A stretch of 14,961 bases of DNA from CAYVOX01 sp964453035. GTDB lineage: Bacteria > Chloroflexota > Anaerolineae > Anaerolineales > Anaerolineaceae. Below are positions 6,091 through 14,001 of the stretch, piece by piece. A model generated the notes under the pieces. That model saw only the letters and a program-made list of their open reading frames with translations. It made no database searches and was not told where the DNA came from. The position numbers and the translations under genes are program-made. The stretch spans positions 1 to 14,961 of the forward strand of contig CAYVOX010000075.1 in assembly GCA_964453035.1 (NCBI GenBank), written 5' to 3'. Numbering within the stretch: the first letter of the stretch is position 1; each line of letters starts with the position of its first letter.

Positions 6091-7056
6091 ATGGCAACCA
6101 TCCTTGATTATTCCGACGAACCAAAATTTACCATCAAGAGCGTGTTTGCGCAGACCGGCATCCGTCCGGTGACGTTGCGGGCCTGGGAACGGCGCTACGA
6201 GGTGCTGAACCCCCACCGCTCCGATAACCGCTACCGGCTTTACTCGGAACGAGACGTAGCCATTTTGCGCTGGTTAAAGAACCGCGTGGATAACGACACA
6301 GCCATCAGCTCGGCAGTGCAGGAGTTGCGCTCGATGATGGTGAATGGGATGTTTCCTGATGCAGTTCCGGGCAGACCCTCAACGCTGCCGGTGCAGCGCG
6401 GCACACCTCCGGCCCAGTATGCCAGACAGCTCTACCAGGCTCTCGTCGCTCATGAGGAAGGGCGTGCCAGCGACCTGTTGCGCGAGGCGCAAGCCCTGTT
6501 TGACCTGAATACCATCCTGATGCAAATCATCACCCCGGCGATGGTTGACATCGGCAACGACTGGTACCTGGGCAGAATCCGCATCACCACAGAGCACTTC
6601 GCCAGCGCGCTCATCAGGGGCAAGCTGCTCACGCTGCTGCAGGCTTACCCCACCCGGCGTGGTTCGGTCTATCTACTGGTGGGCTGCGCGCCCACGGAGC
6701 AGCATGAAATCAGCAGCCTGATGTTCGCGGTGCTGCTGCGCTCTGCCGGTTACCGGGTGGAATACCTCGGACCAGATATTCCGCTTGACGACCTGGTGGA
6801 TTACGCGGCGGAGCAACGCCCCGACATGATTATCCTGACCGCTTCCATGAAAGAAGCCGCCCTGGAGTTGACGCGCATGCAGGAAAAACTGAGCAAGCTG
6901 CCTAAAGCGCCGCTCTTTGGTTATGGTGGGGCGGCCTTCAACCAGGTGCCTGAATTACGCAAGAAGGTCGCGGGAGTATTCCTGGGGGAATCGATGGAAC
7001 AGGCGGTGAAGGAGCTGCGCGGGTTACTGCAAAAGAGCCGCAGTGCAAAGAGCTAA
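6091..7056 (+). CDS. MerR-type regulator with B12-binding domain (CarH/LitR-like), variant ligand site
   Basis: A 321-residue protein in three parts. The MerR winged helix spans about 12-80 and includes LRAWERRY (29-36) and YRLYSERD (48-55). A helical bundle spans about 105-185, and a cobalamin-binding Rossmann domain about 190-315. It keeps the AdoCbl-capping W158-x9-E168-H169, the lower-ligand motif E203-Q-H205 and a GG pair (279-280). These are signatures of CarH/LitR, in which AdoCbl drives tetramer formation and DNA binding in the dark and light releases it. Position 159 is Tyr where Thermus CarH has the His that becomes the second axial ligand after light. ATG at 6091 is chosen over an in-frame GTG at 6064 because AAGGAG lies 6 nt before it. 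It probably represses its own promoter. Confidence 0.88.
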   Translation: MATILDYSDEPKFTIKSVFAQTGIRPVTLRAWERRYEVLNPHRSDNRYRLYSERDVAILRWLKNRVDNDTAISSAVQELRSMMVNGMFPDAVPGRPSTLPVQRGTPPAQYARQLYQALVAHEEGRASDLLREAQALFDLNTILMQIITPAMVDIGNDWYLGRIRITTEHFASALIRGKLLTLLQAYPTRRGSVYLLVGCAPTEQHEISSLMFAVLLRSAGYRVEYLGPDIPLDDLVDYAAEQRPDMIILTASMKEAALELTRMQEKLSKLPKAPLFGYGGAAFNQVPELRKKVAGVFLGESMEQAVKELRGLLQKSRSAKS

Positions 7057-7067
7057 CCAGATCCACT

Positions 7068-7099
7068 GGTTGAGACGGGGTCCTGGTCCCGTCTCAACC
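7068..7099 (+). terminator. long perfect hairpin between the two CarH-like genes
   Basis: A perfect 12-bp stem, GGTTGAGACGGG (7068-7079) with CCCGTCTCAACC (7088-7099), has an 8-nt loop. It begins 11 nt after the stop codon. Neither strand has a T-tract, so classical termination is doubtful; it could be a transcript-stability or attenuation structure reducing read-through into the second regulator. Confidence 0.5.
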
Positions 7100-7100
7100 G

Positions 7101-7115
7101 CACAAAGCCTATACA
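7101..7115 (+). promoter_or_regulatory. shared candidate operator upstream of the second CarH-like gene
   Basis: CACAAAGCCTATACA contains CCTATACA (7108-7115), identical to 6018-6025 in the promoter of the first regulator, with a similar ACAAA stretch just upstream. I could not assign a matching -10 at normal spacing, so whether this site overlaps a promoter is open. It lies 52 nt before the ATG. Confidence 0.4.
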
Positions 7116-7167
7116 AACTATCGACGTTTCTTCTCAAGGGGAGTAACATTAAGCGGAAAGAGAAAAA

Positions 7168-8109
7168 ATGGACGAACCTAACCTGAGATTCACTGTTCCT
7201 GTTTATAACATCAAGGCCGCGGCGCGCATGCTGGGCTTGTTACCTGTCACTCTTCGTGCCTGGGAACGGCGCTACGGCTTGCCCCAACCGCAACGGGGAG
7301 GCCAGGGCTACCGGTTGTATTCGGAATACGACCTGCAAACTTTGCGCTGGATCAAGAACCAGCTGGAAGCCGGCATGAGCATCAGCCGGGCGGTTGAATA
7401 CCTGACGGAATTGCGCCAGGCCGGAAAAGATCCCGCAGCCCCGCCGGCGGAGCTCTCTGCAGCGTTACCCACCCGACTGCAGGATATGAGCGGGCAGCTT
7501 TACCAGGCACTGCTCAGGTTTGATGAGCCCGCCGCAGCGGAAATTATCCGCCGGGCCTTCACCCTCTACTCGCTCGATCAGGTGCTCATCGAGGTTATCC
7601 AGCCTGTGCTGGTGGAAATGGGCGAAGCCTGGCACCGCGGCGAACTGCCCATCGCGGTTGAACATTTTGCAACGCAATACTGTATGCAGCACATGATGAG
7701 CATGCTCGCCTCTTCCGCACCGCCTACCCGCGAGGGATTAATCGTGGCAGCCTGTGCCCCCGGAGAGATGCACCAGATTGGCCTGCTGATGCTGGTGGTG
7801 ATGCTGCGCTGGCGCGGCTGGAACGTCAAATACCTTGGCCCTGACCTGAAACTGGAGGGTCTGGCAGAGGCTCTGGCTCCGATGCGCCCGAAGTTACTCA
7901 TGTTCAGCGCCACCCGCCCTGAAGCGGCTCAGAAACTTGAAGAACTACCCCGGGTGCTGGCTTCTTTTGATGAACCTCGCCCGATGGTGGTGCTGGGGGG
8001 ATCGGCTTTTAAGTCGCTGCGTCTGCCGGATGAAGTCCGCGCCTTTTACCTGGATTCAAGCCCGACGGCAGTGGTTAGCACGATCGAGCGCCTGCTCTAC
8101 CAATCTTGA
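7168..8109 (+). CDS. carH: CarH/LitR-type AdoCbl-dependent MerR regulator
   Basis: A 313-residue paralog of the preceding regulator with the same three-part layout. The MerR domain (about 11-80) shares VTLRAWERRY (27-36). The helical bundle has W155-H156-x8-E165-H166. The cobalamin domain has E200-M-H202-x-x-G205 and GG (277-278). All the residues I know as key in Thermus CarH are present: the capping Trp and E-H pair, the His after Trp (upper ligand after photolysis) and the lower-ligand His. A light-sensing repressor role is therefore well supported by family knowledge but untested here. The ribosome-binding site is weak (AAAGAG). It leads a cluster: the next gene starts 20 nt downstream, followed by two more tightly packed genes, so they are likely co-transcribed and controlled by this protein. 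Confidence 0.92.
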   Translation: MDEPNLRFTVPVYNIKAAARMLGLLPVTLRAWERRYGLPQPQRGGQGYRLYSEYDLQTLRWIKNQLEAGMSISRAVEYLTELRQAGKDPAAPPAELSAALPTRLQDMSGQLYQALLRFDEPAAAEIIRRAFTLYSLDQVLIEVIQPVLVEMGEAWHRGELPIAVEHFATQYCMQHMMSMLASSAPPTREGLIVAACAPGEMHQIGLLMLVVMLRWRGWNVKYLGPDLKLEGLAEALAPMRPKLLMFSATRPEAAQKLEELPRVLASFDEPRPMVVLGGSAFKSLRLPDEVRAFYLDSSPTAVVSTIERLLYQS

Positions 8110-8129
8110 TCAATCACAGGAACACCACC

Positions 8130-9335
8130 ATGACCAACAACAAGCAACTCAGTTCCATCTTTCTCATCGTTTTTATTGATCTATTGGGTTTTAGCCTCAT
8201 CTTGCCGCTGCTGCCCTACTACGCGGAAACCTTTGGCGCCTCACCGTTCATCACCGGGCTGTTGGTAGCTGTCTATGCCGCCGCGCAGTTGATTGGCGCT
8301 CCGCTGCTGGGAAGGTTATCTGACCGGTTGGGCCGCCGCCCGGTGCTGCTGGTGAGCATCGCGGGCAACTTGCTGGGTTTTGTCATCCTGGCAATGGCTA
8401 ACAGCCTGTGGATCCTTTTCCTGGCGCGGATCCTGGCGGGCCTGACGGGAGGCAACATCAGCGTGGCGCAGGCTTACATCAGCGACGTGACCGATCAGAG
8501 CAACCGGGCAAAAGGGCTGGGATTAATTGGCGCGGCTTTTGGGTTAGGTTTCATCATCGGCCCGGCGCTCGGCGGCATCCTCAGCAAGTGGGGATTTGCC
8601 GTACCCGCCCTGCTGGCTGCAGCGCTTTCGCTGCTCAACCTGGTCCTGGTCTGGCGCTGGCTGCCCGAATCGCTGACGCCTGAAAAACGCGCGCAATTAT
8701 CCATCCAGTCCAAACCTTCGTTTAGCATTGGGCTGCTCTTTCAGACTCTGCGCCGCCCGGTGGTTGGACCGCTGCTGCACACCCGTTTCTTCTACGGCAT
8801 GGCCTTCACGCTGCTCACCACCATCTTTCCGCTCTTCGGACAGATGCGTTTTGACCTGGATTCAACTTCAACGGGTTATGTTTTGGCCTACGTCGGCCTA
8901 CTTTCGACCATCACGCAGGGTTTCTTAATTGGAAAGATGACCAAACGCTTCAGTGAGAGCAATCTCATTTTCTGGGCAGTTCTGACCCTGGTTTTTGCCA
9001 TGTTAGGCTGGGCATTAGCGCCGAGCATCGCCTGGTTGCTGGTGGTGATGGCGCCTGTTTCGGTGGCGGGAGGGGTGCTCAACACAGTGATTAACAGCGC
9101 CTTGAGCAAAGCAGTGACGCCGGGTGAAGTTGGCGGAACGCTGGGGCTGTCATCCTCTCTGGAAGCCCTGACCCGGGTGATTTCACCCTCCATCGGCGGC
9201 CTGATGCTGGAACGGCTGGGCACCGCTGCGCCTGGGTTGTTCGCAGCCGCCATTCTGGCGCTGCTGACGGTTTACGTTGGCAGAACCATCTGGCACAAAC
9301 ATTCTGAACTAATAGCGCAGGCAGCCGCCGGATAA
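8130..9335 (+). CDS. MFS efflux transporter, TetA/multidrug type
   Basis: A 401-residue protein with about twelve predicted membrane helices. It starts with FLIVFIDLLGFSLILPLLP (11-29), the first helix of TetA-like drug:proton antiporters including the Asp in helix 1. The MFS signature GRLSDRLGRRPVL is at 61-73. A glycine-rich FGLGFIIGPALGG segment in helix 5 resembles the antiporter motif of drug exporters. It should export a small hydrophobic compound by proton exchange; the substrate is unknown. ATG at 8130 with AGGAA 7 nt upstream is preferred to a TTG at 8106, which overlaps the stop of the preceding regulator. It is the second gene of the CarH-led cluster, so the cargo may relate to the downstream oxidoreductase product or be light- or B12-linked. 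Confidence 0.88.
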   Translation: MTNNKQLSSIFLIVFIDLLGFSLILPLLPYYAETFGASPFITGLLVAVYAAAQLIGAPLLGRLSDRLGRRPVLLVSIAGNLLGFVILAMANSLWILFLARILAGLTGGNISVAQAYISDVTDQSNRAKGLGLIGAAFGLGFIIGPALGGILSKWGFAVPALLAAALSLLNLVLVWRWLPESLTPEKRAQLSIQSKPSFSIGLLFQTLRRPVVGPLLHTRFFYGMAFTLLTTIFPLFGQMRFDLDSTSTGYVLAYVGLLSTITQGFLIGKMTKRFSESNLIFWAVLTLVFAMLGWALAPSIAWLLVVMAPVSVAGGVLNTVINSALSKAVTPGEVGGTLGLSSSLEALTRVISPSIGGLMLERLGTAAPGLFAAAILALLTVYVGRTIWHKHSELIAQAAAG

Positions 9336-9359
9336 GCTGCCACAGGAAAAGAGGACGCC

Positions 9360-9806
9360 ATGCCAGTTTTTGATACCTCCTTCACGGTGCCAGCGCCACT
9401 GCAAAAAGTGGCTGAGTTTCACCGTGATACGCGCGCCCTCAAGCGCCTGACGCCGCCGCCGGTTTTTGTGCAGATTCACAGCATGGAACCGCTGGCGGAA
9501 GGTTCGCGCTCAGTGTTCACCATGTGGTTTGGGCCGCTACCGCTGCGCTGGACGGCTATCCACTCCAACGTGGACACGATGCACGGCTTCACCGACACCC
9601 AGGAAAAGGGTCCGCTGCAAAGCTGGCAGCACACCCACCACTTCGAGGCCATTGATGAGCGAACCAGCCAGGTTACCGAGCACATCGTTTACAGCCATAA
9701 AAGCGGTTGGTGGGGAATCTTCACCCGCCTGGCGTTTGCCCCCCTGGGGCTGAAGCTGATGTTTGCCTACCGGGCAGTGGTGACGCGCCTGGCCTGCCAG
9801 AGATGA
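9360..9806 (+). CDS. SRPBCC (START-like) ligand-binding protein
   Basis: A 148-residue protein of the SRPBCC/cyclase-dehydrase-like superfamily, whose members bind hydrophobic ligands in a helix-grip cavity. Marks are an N-terminal strand FDTSFTVPAPLQKVAEFH (4-21), LTPPPVFVQ (30-38), a GPLQSWQHTHHFE block (84-96) and a C-terminal helix (about 121-146). I recall this subgroup as uncharacterised cell-division-inhibitor-like or COG4276-type proteins; no enzymatic residues can be assigned. GAGG lies 6 nt before the ATG. Its TGA overlaps the ATG of the next gene (ATGA, 9803-9806), a classic sign of translational coupling. A joint role with the FAD oxidoreductase, such as presenting a lipid or isoprenoid substrate, is therefore reasonable inference. 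Confidence 0.82.
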   Translation: MPVFDTSFTVPAPLQKVAEFHRDTRALKRLTPPPVFVQIHSMEPLAEGSRSVFTMWFGPLPLRWTAIHSNVDTMHGFTDTQEKGPLQSWQHTHHFEAIDERTSQVTEHIVYSHKSGWWGIFTRLAFAPLGLKLMFAYRAVVTRLACQR

Positions 9807-11257
9807 AGCGCACGCTGGTGGTTATCGGCGGCGGTGTGGGCGGATTGACCACCGCGGCCCTGCTGCTCAAAGCCGGCTGGGAAGTGACCGTGCTGGAAGC
9901 CCATGTTTACCCGGGCGGCAGCGCGGGAACTTTTTTTCATAAAGGCTACCGCTTTGATGCCGGCGCAACCCTGGCAGGTGGTTTCAACCCCGGCGGTCCG
10001 CATGCGCGGGTGGCGGATAGTCTTGGGCTTTCATGGGCGATAGAACCGGTTGACCCGGCCTGGGTGGTGCACCTACCAGAGCGCAGCATCACGCAATGGG
10101 CACAACCGGAACGCTGGCAGGAGGAGCGGCGGGCAGCCTTTCCGGAGGGGGAGCGCTTCTGGAAGACTCAGGAACGCCTGGGTGAAATCTCCTGGCAAAT
10201 TTCAAGCAGAAATTTTCCGTGGCCGCCGACGGGCGCGCAAGACCTGGTGGATGTGATGGCTTCCCTGCGCCCTTCAACCGTGCTGGCTGCGCCTTACCTG
10301 GCTCGAACGGTTGCCAGCCTGATTCCAAAGCAAGCCGGGCAGGCGTTGCGTACCTTTATTGACGCGCAACTGCTCATCTCCGCACAGACGACAGCCCAGT
10401 ATGCCAACGCTTTATACGGCAGTGCCGCGCTCGACCTGCCCAGGCGAGGCGTCAACCTGGTGCGCGGTGGTATTGGCGGGCTGGCAAAGACCCTCGCAGA
10501 TTGGATCACCTCAAATGGAGGTAAGGTGTTGTACCGTCAGGCGGTGGAGCGCATCCTGGTACGCGGCACGCGCGCGGTGGCGGTGCGCACCCGCAAAGGC
10601 CTGGAAGTTGAGGCGGATGCCTTCGCCGCCAACCTGACCCCCGCAGCCCTCAACGCCCTGCTGCCTGAGCCGCAGCCCGTAATATTACGGAAAAAGCCAT
10701 CCCACTCAGGCACCGGTTGGGGCGCATTCACGCTCTACCTGGGGCTGGAGGCGAGCGCATTACCCACAGAGCTCGCAGATCACCACCAGGTGGTGGTGGA
10801 CCCCTCCAAACCCCTGGGCGAAGGCAACAGCGTGTTCATTTCGCTTTCACCTCAGGCAGATGCCAGCCGCGTGCCAGAAGGTAAACGAGCGGCAACCCTT
10901 TCGAGCCACACGGCAGTGGAGCCCTGGTGGCAGCTGGCTCAAAACGACCCGCAGGGTTATGCCGCCCGCAAGGAGGACTACACGCAGCGTTTGCTGGCCG
11001 CAGCTGAACGCGCCATCCCCGGGATTCGTTCAGCGGTGCGCCTGGCGCTTCCGGGTACTCCCCTCACCTGGCAATTTTATACCGGTCGTCCGCTGGGACA
11101 GGTCGGTGGGTACGCCCAAACCTCCATTCTTAACGCCCGCGGCCCGGCTACCGGGATAGAAAACGTCTGGCTGGTGGGCGATTCCATCTTTCCCGGGCAA
11201 TCAACCGCCGGCGTCACCCTCGGAGCCATGCGCGTAGCGCGCACCATCAACCGTTAA
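9803..11257 (+). CDS. CrtI/CrtISO-like FAD-dependent oxidoreductase
   Basis: A 484-residue flavoprotein of the phytoene desaturase/carotenoid isomerase superfamily. The N-terminal dinucleotide fold VIGGGVGGLTTA (7-18) is followed by the ribose-binding acid E32 and the R-x-G-G-like substitute YPGGSAGTF (36-44). The C-terminal FAD motif VWLVGDSIFPGQSTAG (455-470) closes the site. The GDSIFPGQS form is closer to CrtISO/CrtD-like members than to classical CrtI (GAGTHPG). Likely reactions are dehydrogenation, isomerisation or saturation of a polyene or other lipid; the substrate cannot be told. No crtB, crtE or crtY is in the window. ATG at 9803 overlaps the SRPBCC stop, and an upstream GTG (9707) is rejected because the added residues are antisense-like frame noise. 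It is the last gene of the CarH-led cluster. Confidence 0.87.
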   Translation: MKRTLVVIGGGVGGLTTAALLLKAGWEVTVLEAHVYPGGSAGTFFHKGYRFDAGATLAGGFNPGGPHARVADSLGLSWAIEPVDPAWVVHLPERSITQWAQPERWQEERRAAFPEGERFWKTQERLGEISWQISSRNFPWPPTGAQDLVDVMASLRPSTVLAAPYLARTVASLIPKQAGQALRTFIDAQLLISAQTTAQYANALYGSAALDLPRRGVNLVRGGIGGLAKTLADWITSNGGKVLYRQAVERILVRGTRAVAVRTRKGLEVEADAFAANLTPAALNALLPEPQPVILRKKPSHSGTGWGAFTLYLGLEASALPTELADHHQVVVDPSKPLGEGNSVFISLSPQADASRVPEGKRAATLSSHTAVEPWWQLAQNDPQGYAARKEDYTQRLLAAAERAIPGIRSAVRLALPGTPLTWQFYTGRPLGQVGGYAQTSILNARGPATGIENVWLVGDSIFPGQSTAGVTLGAMRVARTINR

Positions 11258-11312
11258 AACCAGCCCTGCCCCATGCAGGCAAATTTCCCGTCCTGTAACC
11301 CCAACTTTACGA

Positions 11313-11318
11313 TACAAT
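11313..11318 (+). promoter_or_regulatory. -10 element positioned for a leaderless transcript
   Basis: TACAAT ends 6 nt before the ATG at 11325, which places the expected transcription start at or next to the start codon. No Shine-Dalgarno sequence precedes this ATG. No good -35 is present at 16-18 bp. Confidence 0.5.
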
Positions 11319-11324
11319 ATTCTT

Positions 11325-13997
11325 ATGCAAATCATCCTGACCCACGAACAGGCCGATTTTGACGCGCTGGGAGCCCTGCTGGGAGCGGCTTTATTGAATG
11401 AAAAAGCCGCAGCCGTGCTTCCCAGGCGGGTGAACCGCAACGTGCGCGCCTTTCTAACCCTCTACGGGGAGGACCTGCCGTTTGTGGATGCACGCGACCT
11501 GCCCGGTGAGTCCATCGAAGCGGTGACGCTGGTGGATACCCAGTCGCTCATCACGTTGAAGGGCATCAGCGCTAAAACGCAGGTGCACGTGGTGGATCAC
11601 CACCAGAAGCGCAGCGAGTTGCCTGTTGAGTGGAACCTGACCGGTGAGCGCGTGGGAGCCTGCACCACGCTGCTGGTGGAAAACCTGCGCGATCAAAACG
11701 GCGGCTTGAACTGGCTGCACGCTACGTTGATGCTACTGGGCATTTACGAGGATACCGGTTCGCTCACGTACGTTTCCACCACGCCGCGCGATGTGCGGGC
11801 GGCAGCCTTTTTGCTCGAATCAGGAGCCAGCCTGAGAATTGCCACCAGTTACCTCAACCCACCGCTTTCTGCCGAGCAGCGTGCGCTGTATGACCGCCTG
11901 CAGACCGGGGCGCGCACTTTGAACATCCACGGGCAGAGGGTAATGATTGCCTGCGCAGATGCGGGAGAGATGGGTGAGGAAATCTCCAGCGTGGCGCACA
12001 AACTACGCGACCTGTTAGACCCGGACGCACTCTTTCTCATCATCAACACCGTGGAAGGGATGCGCCTGGTGGGAAGGTCAACCTCCGACCGGGTTAACGT
12101 TGCCAAAATTGCCGCGAAGTTCGGCGGCGGGGGTCATGAACGGGCGGCAGCAGCGTTGATTAAAACGCCCTACCCGTTCCCTGTGCCGGAGGGTGGAAAC
12201 GCCCTGCAGGAAGCCTGCCGCGAAGTGGAGCGGTTGCTGGTACTGACCATCCAGCCATCAGTGACGGTGGGCGAGATCATGTCCGGGCGGCCGCGGGTGT
12301 TGAGCCCGCAAACCAGCGCGCAGGAAGCCGGGGCGCTGATGCAGCGCTACGGGTACGAAGGCTACCCGGTGGTTGATGATGGCAAGGTGGTTGGGCTGCT
12401 CACGCGCCGGGCAGTGGACCGGGCGCTGGCACATAAACTCAACCTGCCGGCAGCCAGCCTCATGGAAGCCGGGGAAGTGGCCGTTCACCCGGAAGATTCG
12501 ATTGAGCACTTGCAGCGCGTGATGATTTCCAGCGGGTGGGGGCAGGTGCCGGTGGTGGATGCTAAAAGCGAGCGAATTATCGGCATTGCCACGCGCACTG
12601 ACCTGCTTAAAACCATGACTGGTGAAAGCGAAGCGCTGCCGGGCAAGATGAATCTGTCAGCCGAACTGGATGGGGCGTTACCTGCAGCGCGACTGGCTCT
12701 GTTGAAAGAAATTGCAGCCCAGGCCCGTGAACTACGCACGGCAGTTTACGTGGTGGGTGGCTTTGTGCGCGACCTGGTGCTGGACCTTCCCAGCCTGGAT
12801 TTTGACGTGGTGGTGGAAGGCGACGCCATCACCCTTGCAAAGGCGCTGGCAAAAACCTTCGGCGGGCGGATTGTGGCGCACGGGCGGTTTGGCACGGCAA
12901 AATGGTGGACAGACGAACTGCGCCAGACGCTTGCCGAGCGCCTGCAGCCCGGGGCGGGCTTGAATCCCACTGATTTGCCTGATAGCCTGGATTTAATCAG
13001 CGCGCGGACGGAGTTTTACGATTACCCCACCGCCCTGCCGGTGGTGGAACGCTCCAGCATCAAGCTTGATTTGCACCGGCGCGACTTTACCATTAACACC
13101 ATGGCTATCCGGCTGGATGGGCGGCATTACGGTGACCTTTATGACTACTGGGGCGGGCTGAACGACCTCAAAAAGGGGCTGGTGCGCGTGCTGCACTCGC
13201 TTTCCTTTGTTGATGATCCCACGCGCATGCTGCGGGCAGTGCGTTTTGAGCAGCGTTTTGGTTTCAGCATTGAGGCACGCACCTTGAAGTTGATGGCAGA
13301 TGCTCACCCGTTGGTCAAACAGCTCTCCGGCGACCGATTGCGCCACGAGCTTGACCTGATCCTGGGGGAGCCAAAGGCGCTCGAGATGCTGGCGCGGCTG
13401 CACGCGCTGCGGCTGCTGGAAGCTATCCACCCCCAGCTCAAGTGGGAACCGCGCATGGCTGTAGCACTGCAGGCAGCGTTATTTGAGCGCATTGACAGCG
13501 ATTGGAGCCTGCCAGCCCGGCTGGGGCACCTTCCCTTACGGCGGGCGCTGGCCTACCTCACCTGGTTCCTGCAGCTTGAGCCGGAAGGGGCCAGCGCCGC
13601 TGCCAGGCTGCTGCGGCTGCCCGCTCACTGGCAGGAGATGTTAAGCAGCGCCTCTGAAGCGCGCGCCAGGTTGCCCGAATTGGTCAACCGCCCTGCCAGC
13701 GAGGTGGTGCAGGCGCTGGAAAGCGTGCCCCTTGCGGGGCTTTACGCGCTCAACATTGTACTCGAAGAACCAGACCAGCGCCTCCTGCTGAGGCGCTACG
13801 CAGTGGAATGGTCGCACATCCAGCCGCGCACGGATGGCAAGAATCTGCTTGCATGCGGCATTCCACCAGGCCCGGCCTACCGGCAGATCCTGAGTGAGTT
13901 GCGCCGGGCATGGTTGGATGGCGATGTGGAATCGGTGGAGGAAGAGGAAGCGCTGCTGAGCAGGCTTCTTCACGGATCAGCGTCGGGCCAGGTTTAG
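11325..13997 (+). CDS. DHH phosphoesterase - CBS - tRNA nucleotidyltransferase fusion (CCA- or A-adding)
   Basis: An 890-residue fusion. Residues 1-280 form a DHH/DHHA1 phosphoesterase with HEQADFDA (7-14), D71, VVDHH (89-93), YEDTG (141-145) and GGGGH (267-271). Two CBS domains follow (about 312-370 and 377-432), which may bind adenine nucleotides. Residues 455-890 form a class II tRNA nucleotidyltransferase with GGFVRD (478-483), catalytic D492-F-D494, RRDFTIN (585-591), DDPTRMLRAVRF (630-641) and a C-terminal GIPPGPAYRQIL segment (845-856). Its role would be adding all or part of CCA to tRNA 3' ends; the DHH part may be an oligonucleotide or RNA phosphoesterase acting in trimming. Aquifex and Deinococcus split CCA addition between two enzymes, one of them with this kind of fusion, so an A-adding or CC-adding role is an alternative. 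It probably uses a leaderless start. Confidence 0.9.
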   Translation: MQIILTHEQADFDALGALLGAALLNEKAAAVLPRRVNRNVRAFLTLYGEDLPFVDARDLPGESIEAVTLVDTQSLITLKGISAKTQVHVVDHHQKRSELPVEWNLTGERVGACTTLLVENLRDQNGGLNWLHATLMLLGIYEDTGSLTYVSTTPRDVRAAAFLLESGASLRIATSYLNPPLSAEQRALYDRLQTGARTLNIHGQRVMIACADAGEMGEEISSVAHKLRDLLDPDALFLIINTVEGMRLVGRSTSDRVNVAKIAAKFGGGGHERAAAALIKTPYPFPVPEGGNALQEACREVERLLVLTIQPSVTVGEIMSGRPRVLSPQTSAQEAGALMQRYGYEGYPVVDDGKVVGLLTRRAVDRALAHKLNLPAASLMEAGEVAVHPEDSIEHLQRVMISSGWGQVPVVDAKSERIIGIATRTDLLKTMTGESEALPGKMNLSAELDGALPAARLALLKEIAAQARELRTAVYVVGGFVRDLVLDLPSLDFDVVVEGDAITLAKALAKTFGGRIVAHGRFGTAKWWTDELRQTLAERLQPGAGLNPTDLPDSLDLISARTEFYDYPTALPVVERSSIKLDLHRRDFTINTMAIRLDGRHYGDLYDYWGGLNDLKKGLVRVLHSLSFVDDPTRMLRAVRFEQRFGFSIEARTLKLMADAHPLVKQLSGDRLRHELDLILGEPKALEMLARLHALRLLEAIHPQLKWEPRMAVALQAALFERIDSDWSLPARLGHLPLRRALAYLTWFLQLEPEGASAAARLLRLPAHWQEMLSSASEARARLPELVNRPASEVVQALESVPLAGLYALNIVLEEPDQRLLLRRYAVEWSHIQPRTDGKNLLACGIPPGPAYRQILSELRRAWLDGDVESVEEEEALLSRLLHGSASGQV

Positions 13998-14001
13998 CCG
14001 G

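Noticed and set aside
8106..8129. TTG start for the MFS transporter
   Set aside because: It overlaps the previous stop and has no ribosome-binding site; ATG at 8130 has AGGAA 7 nt upstream.
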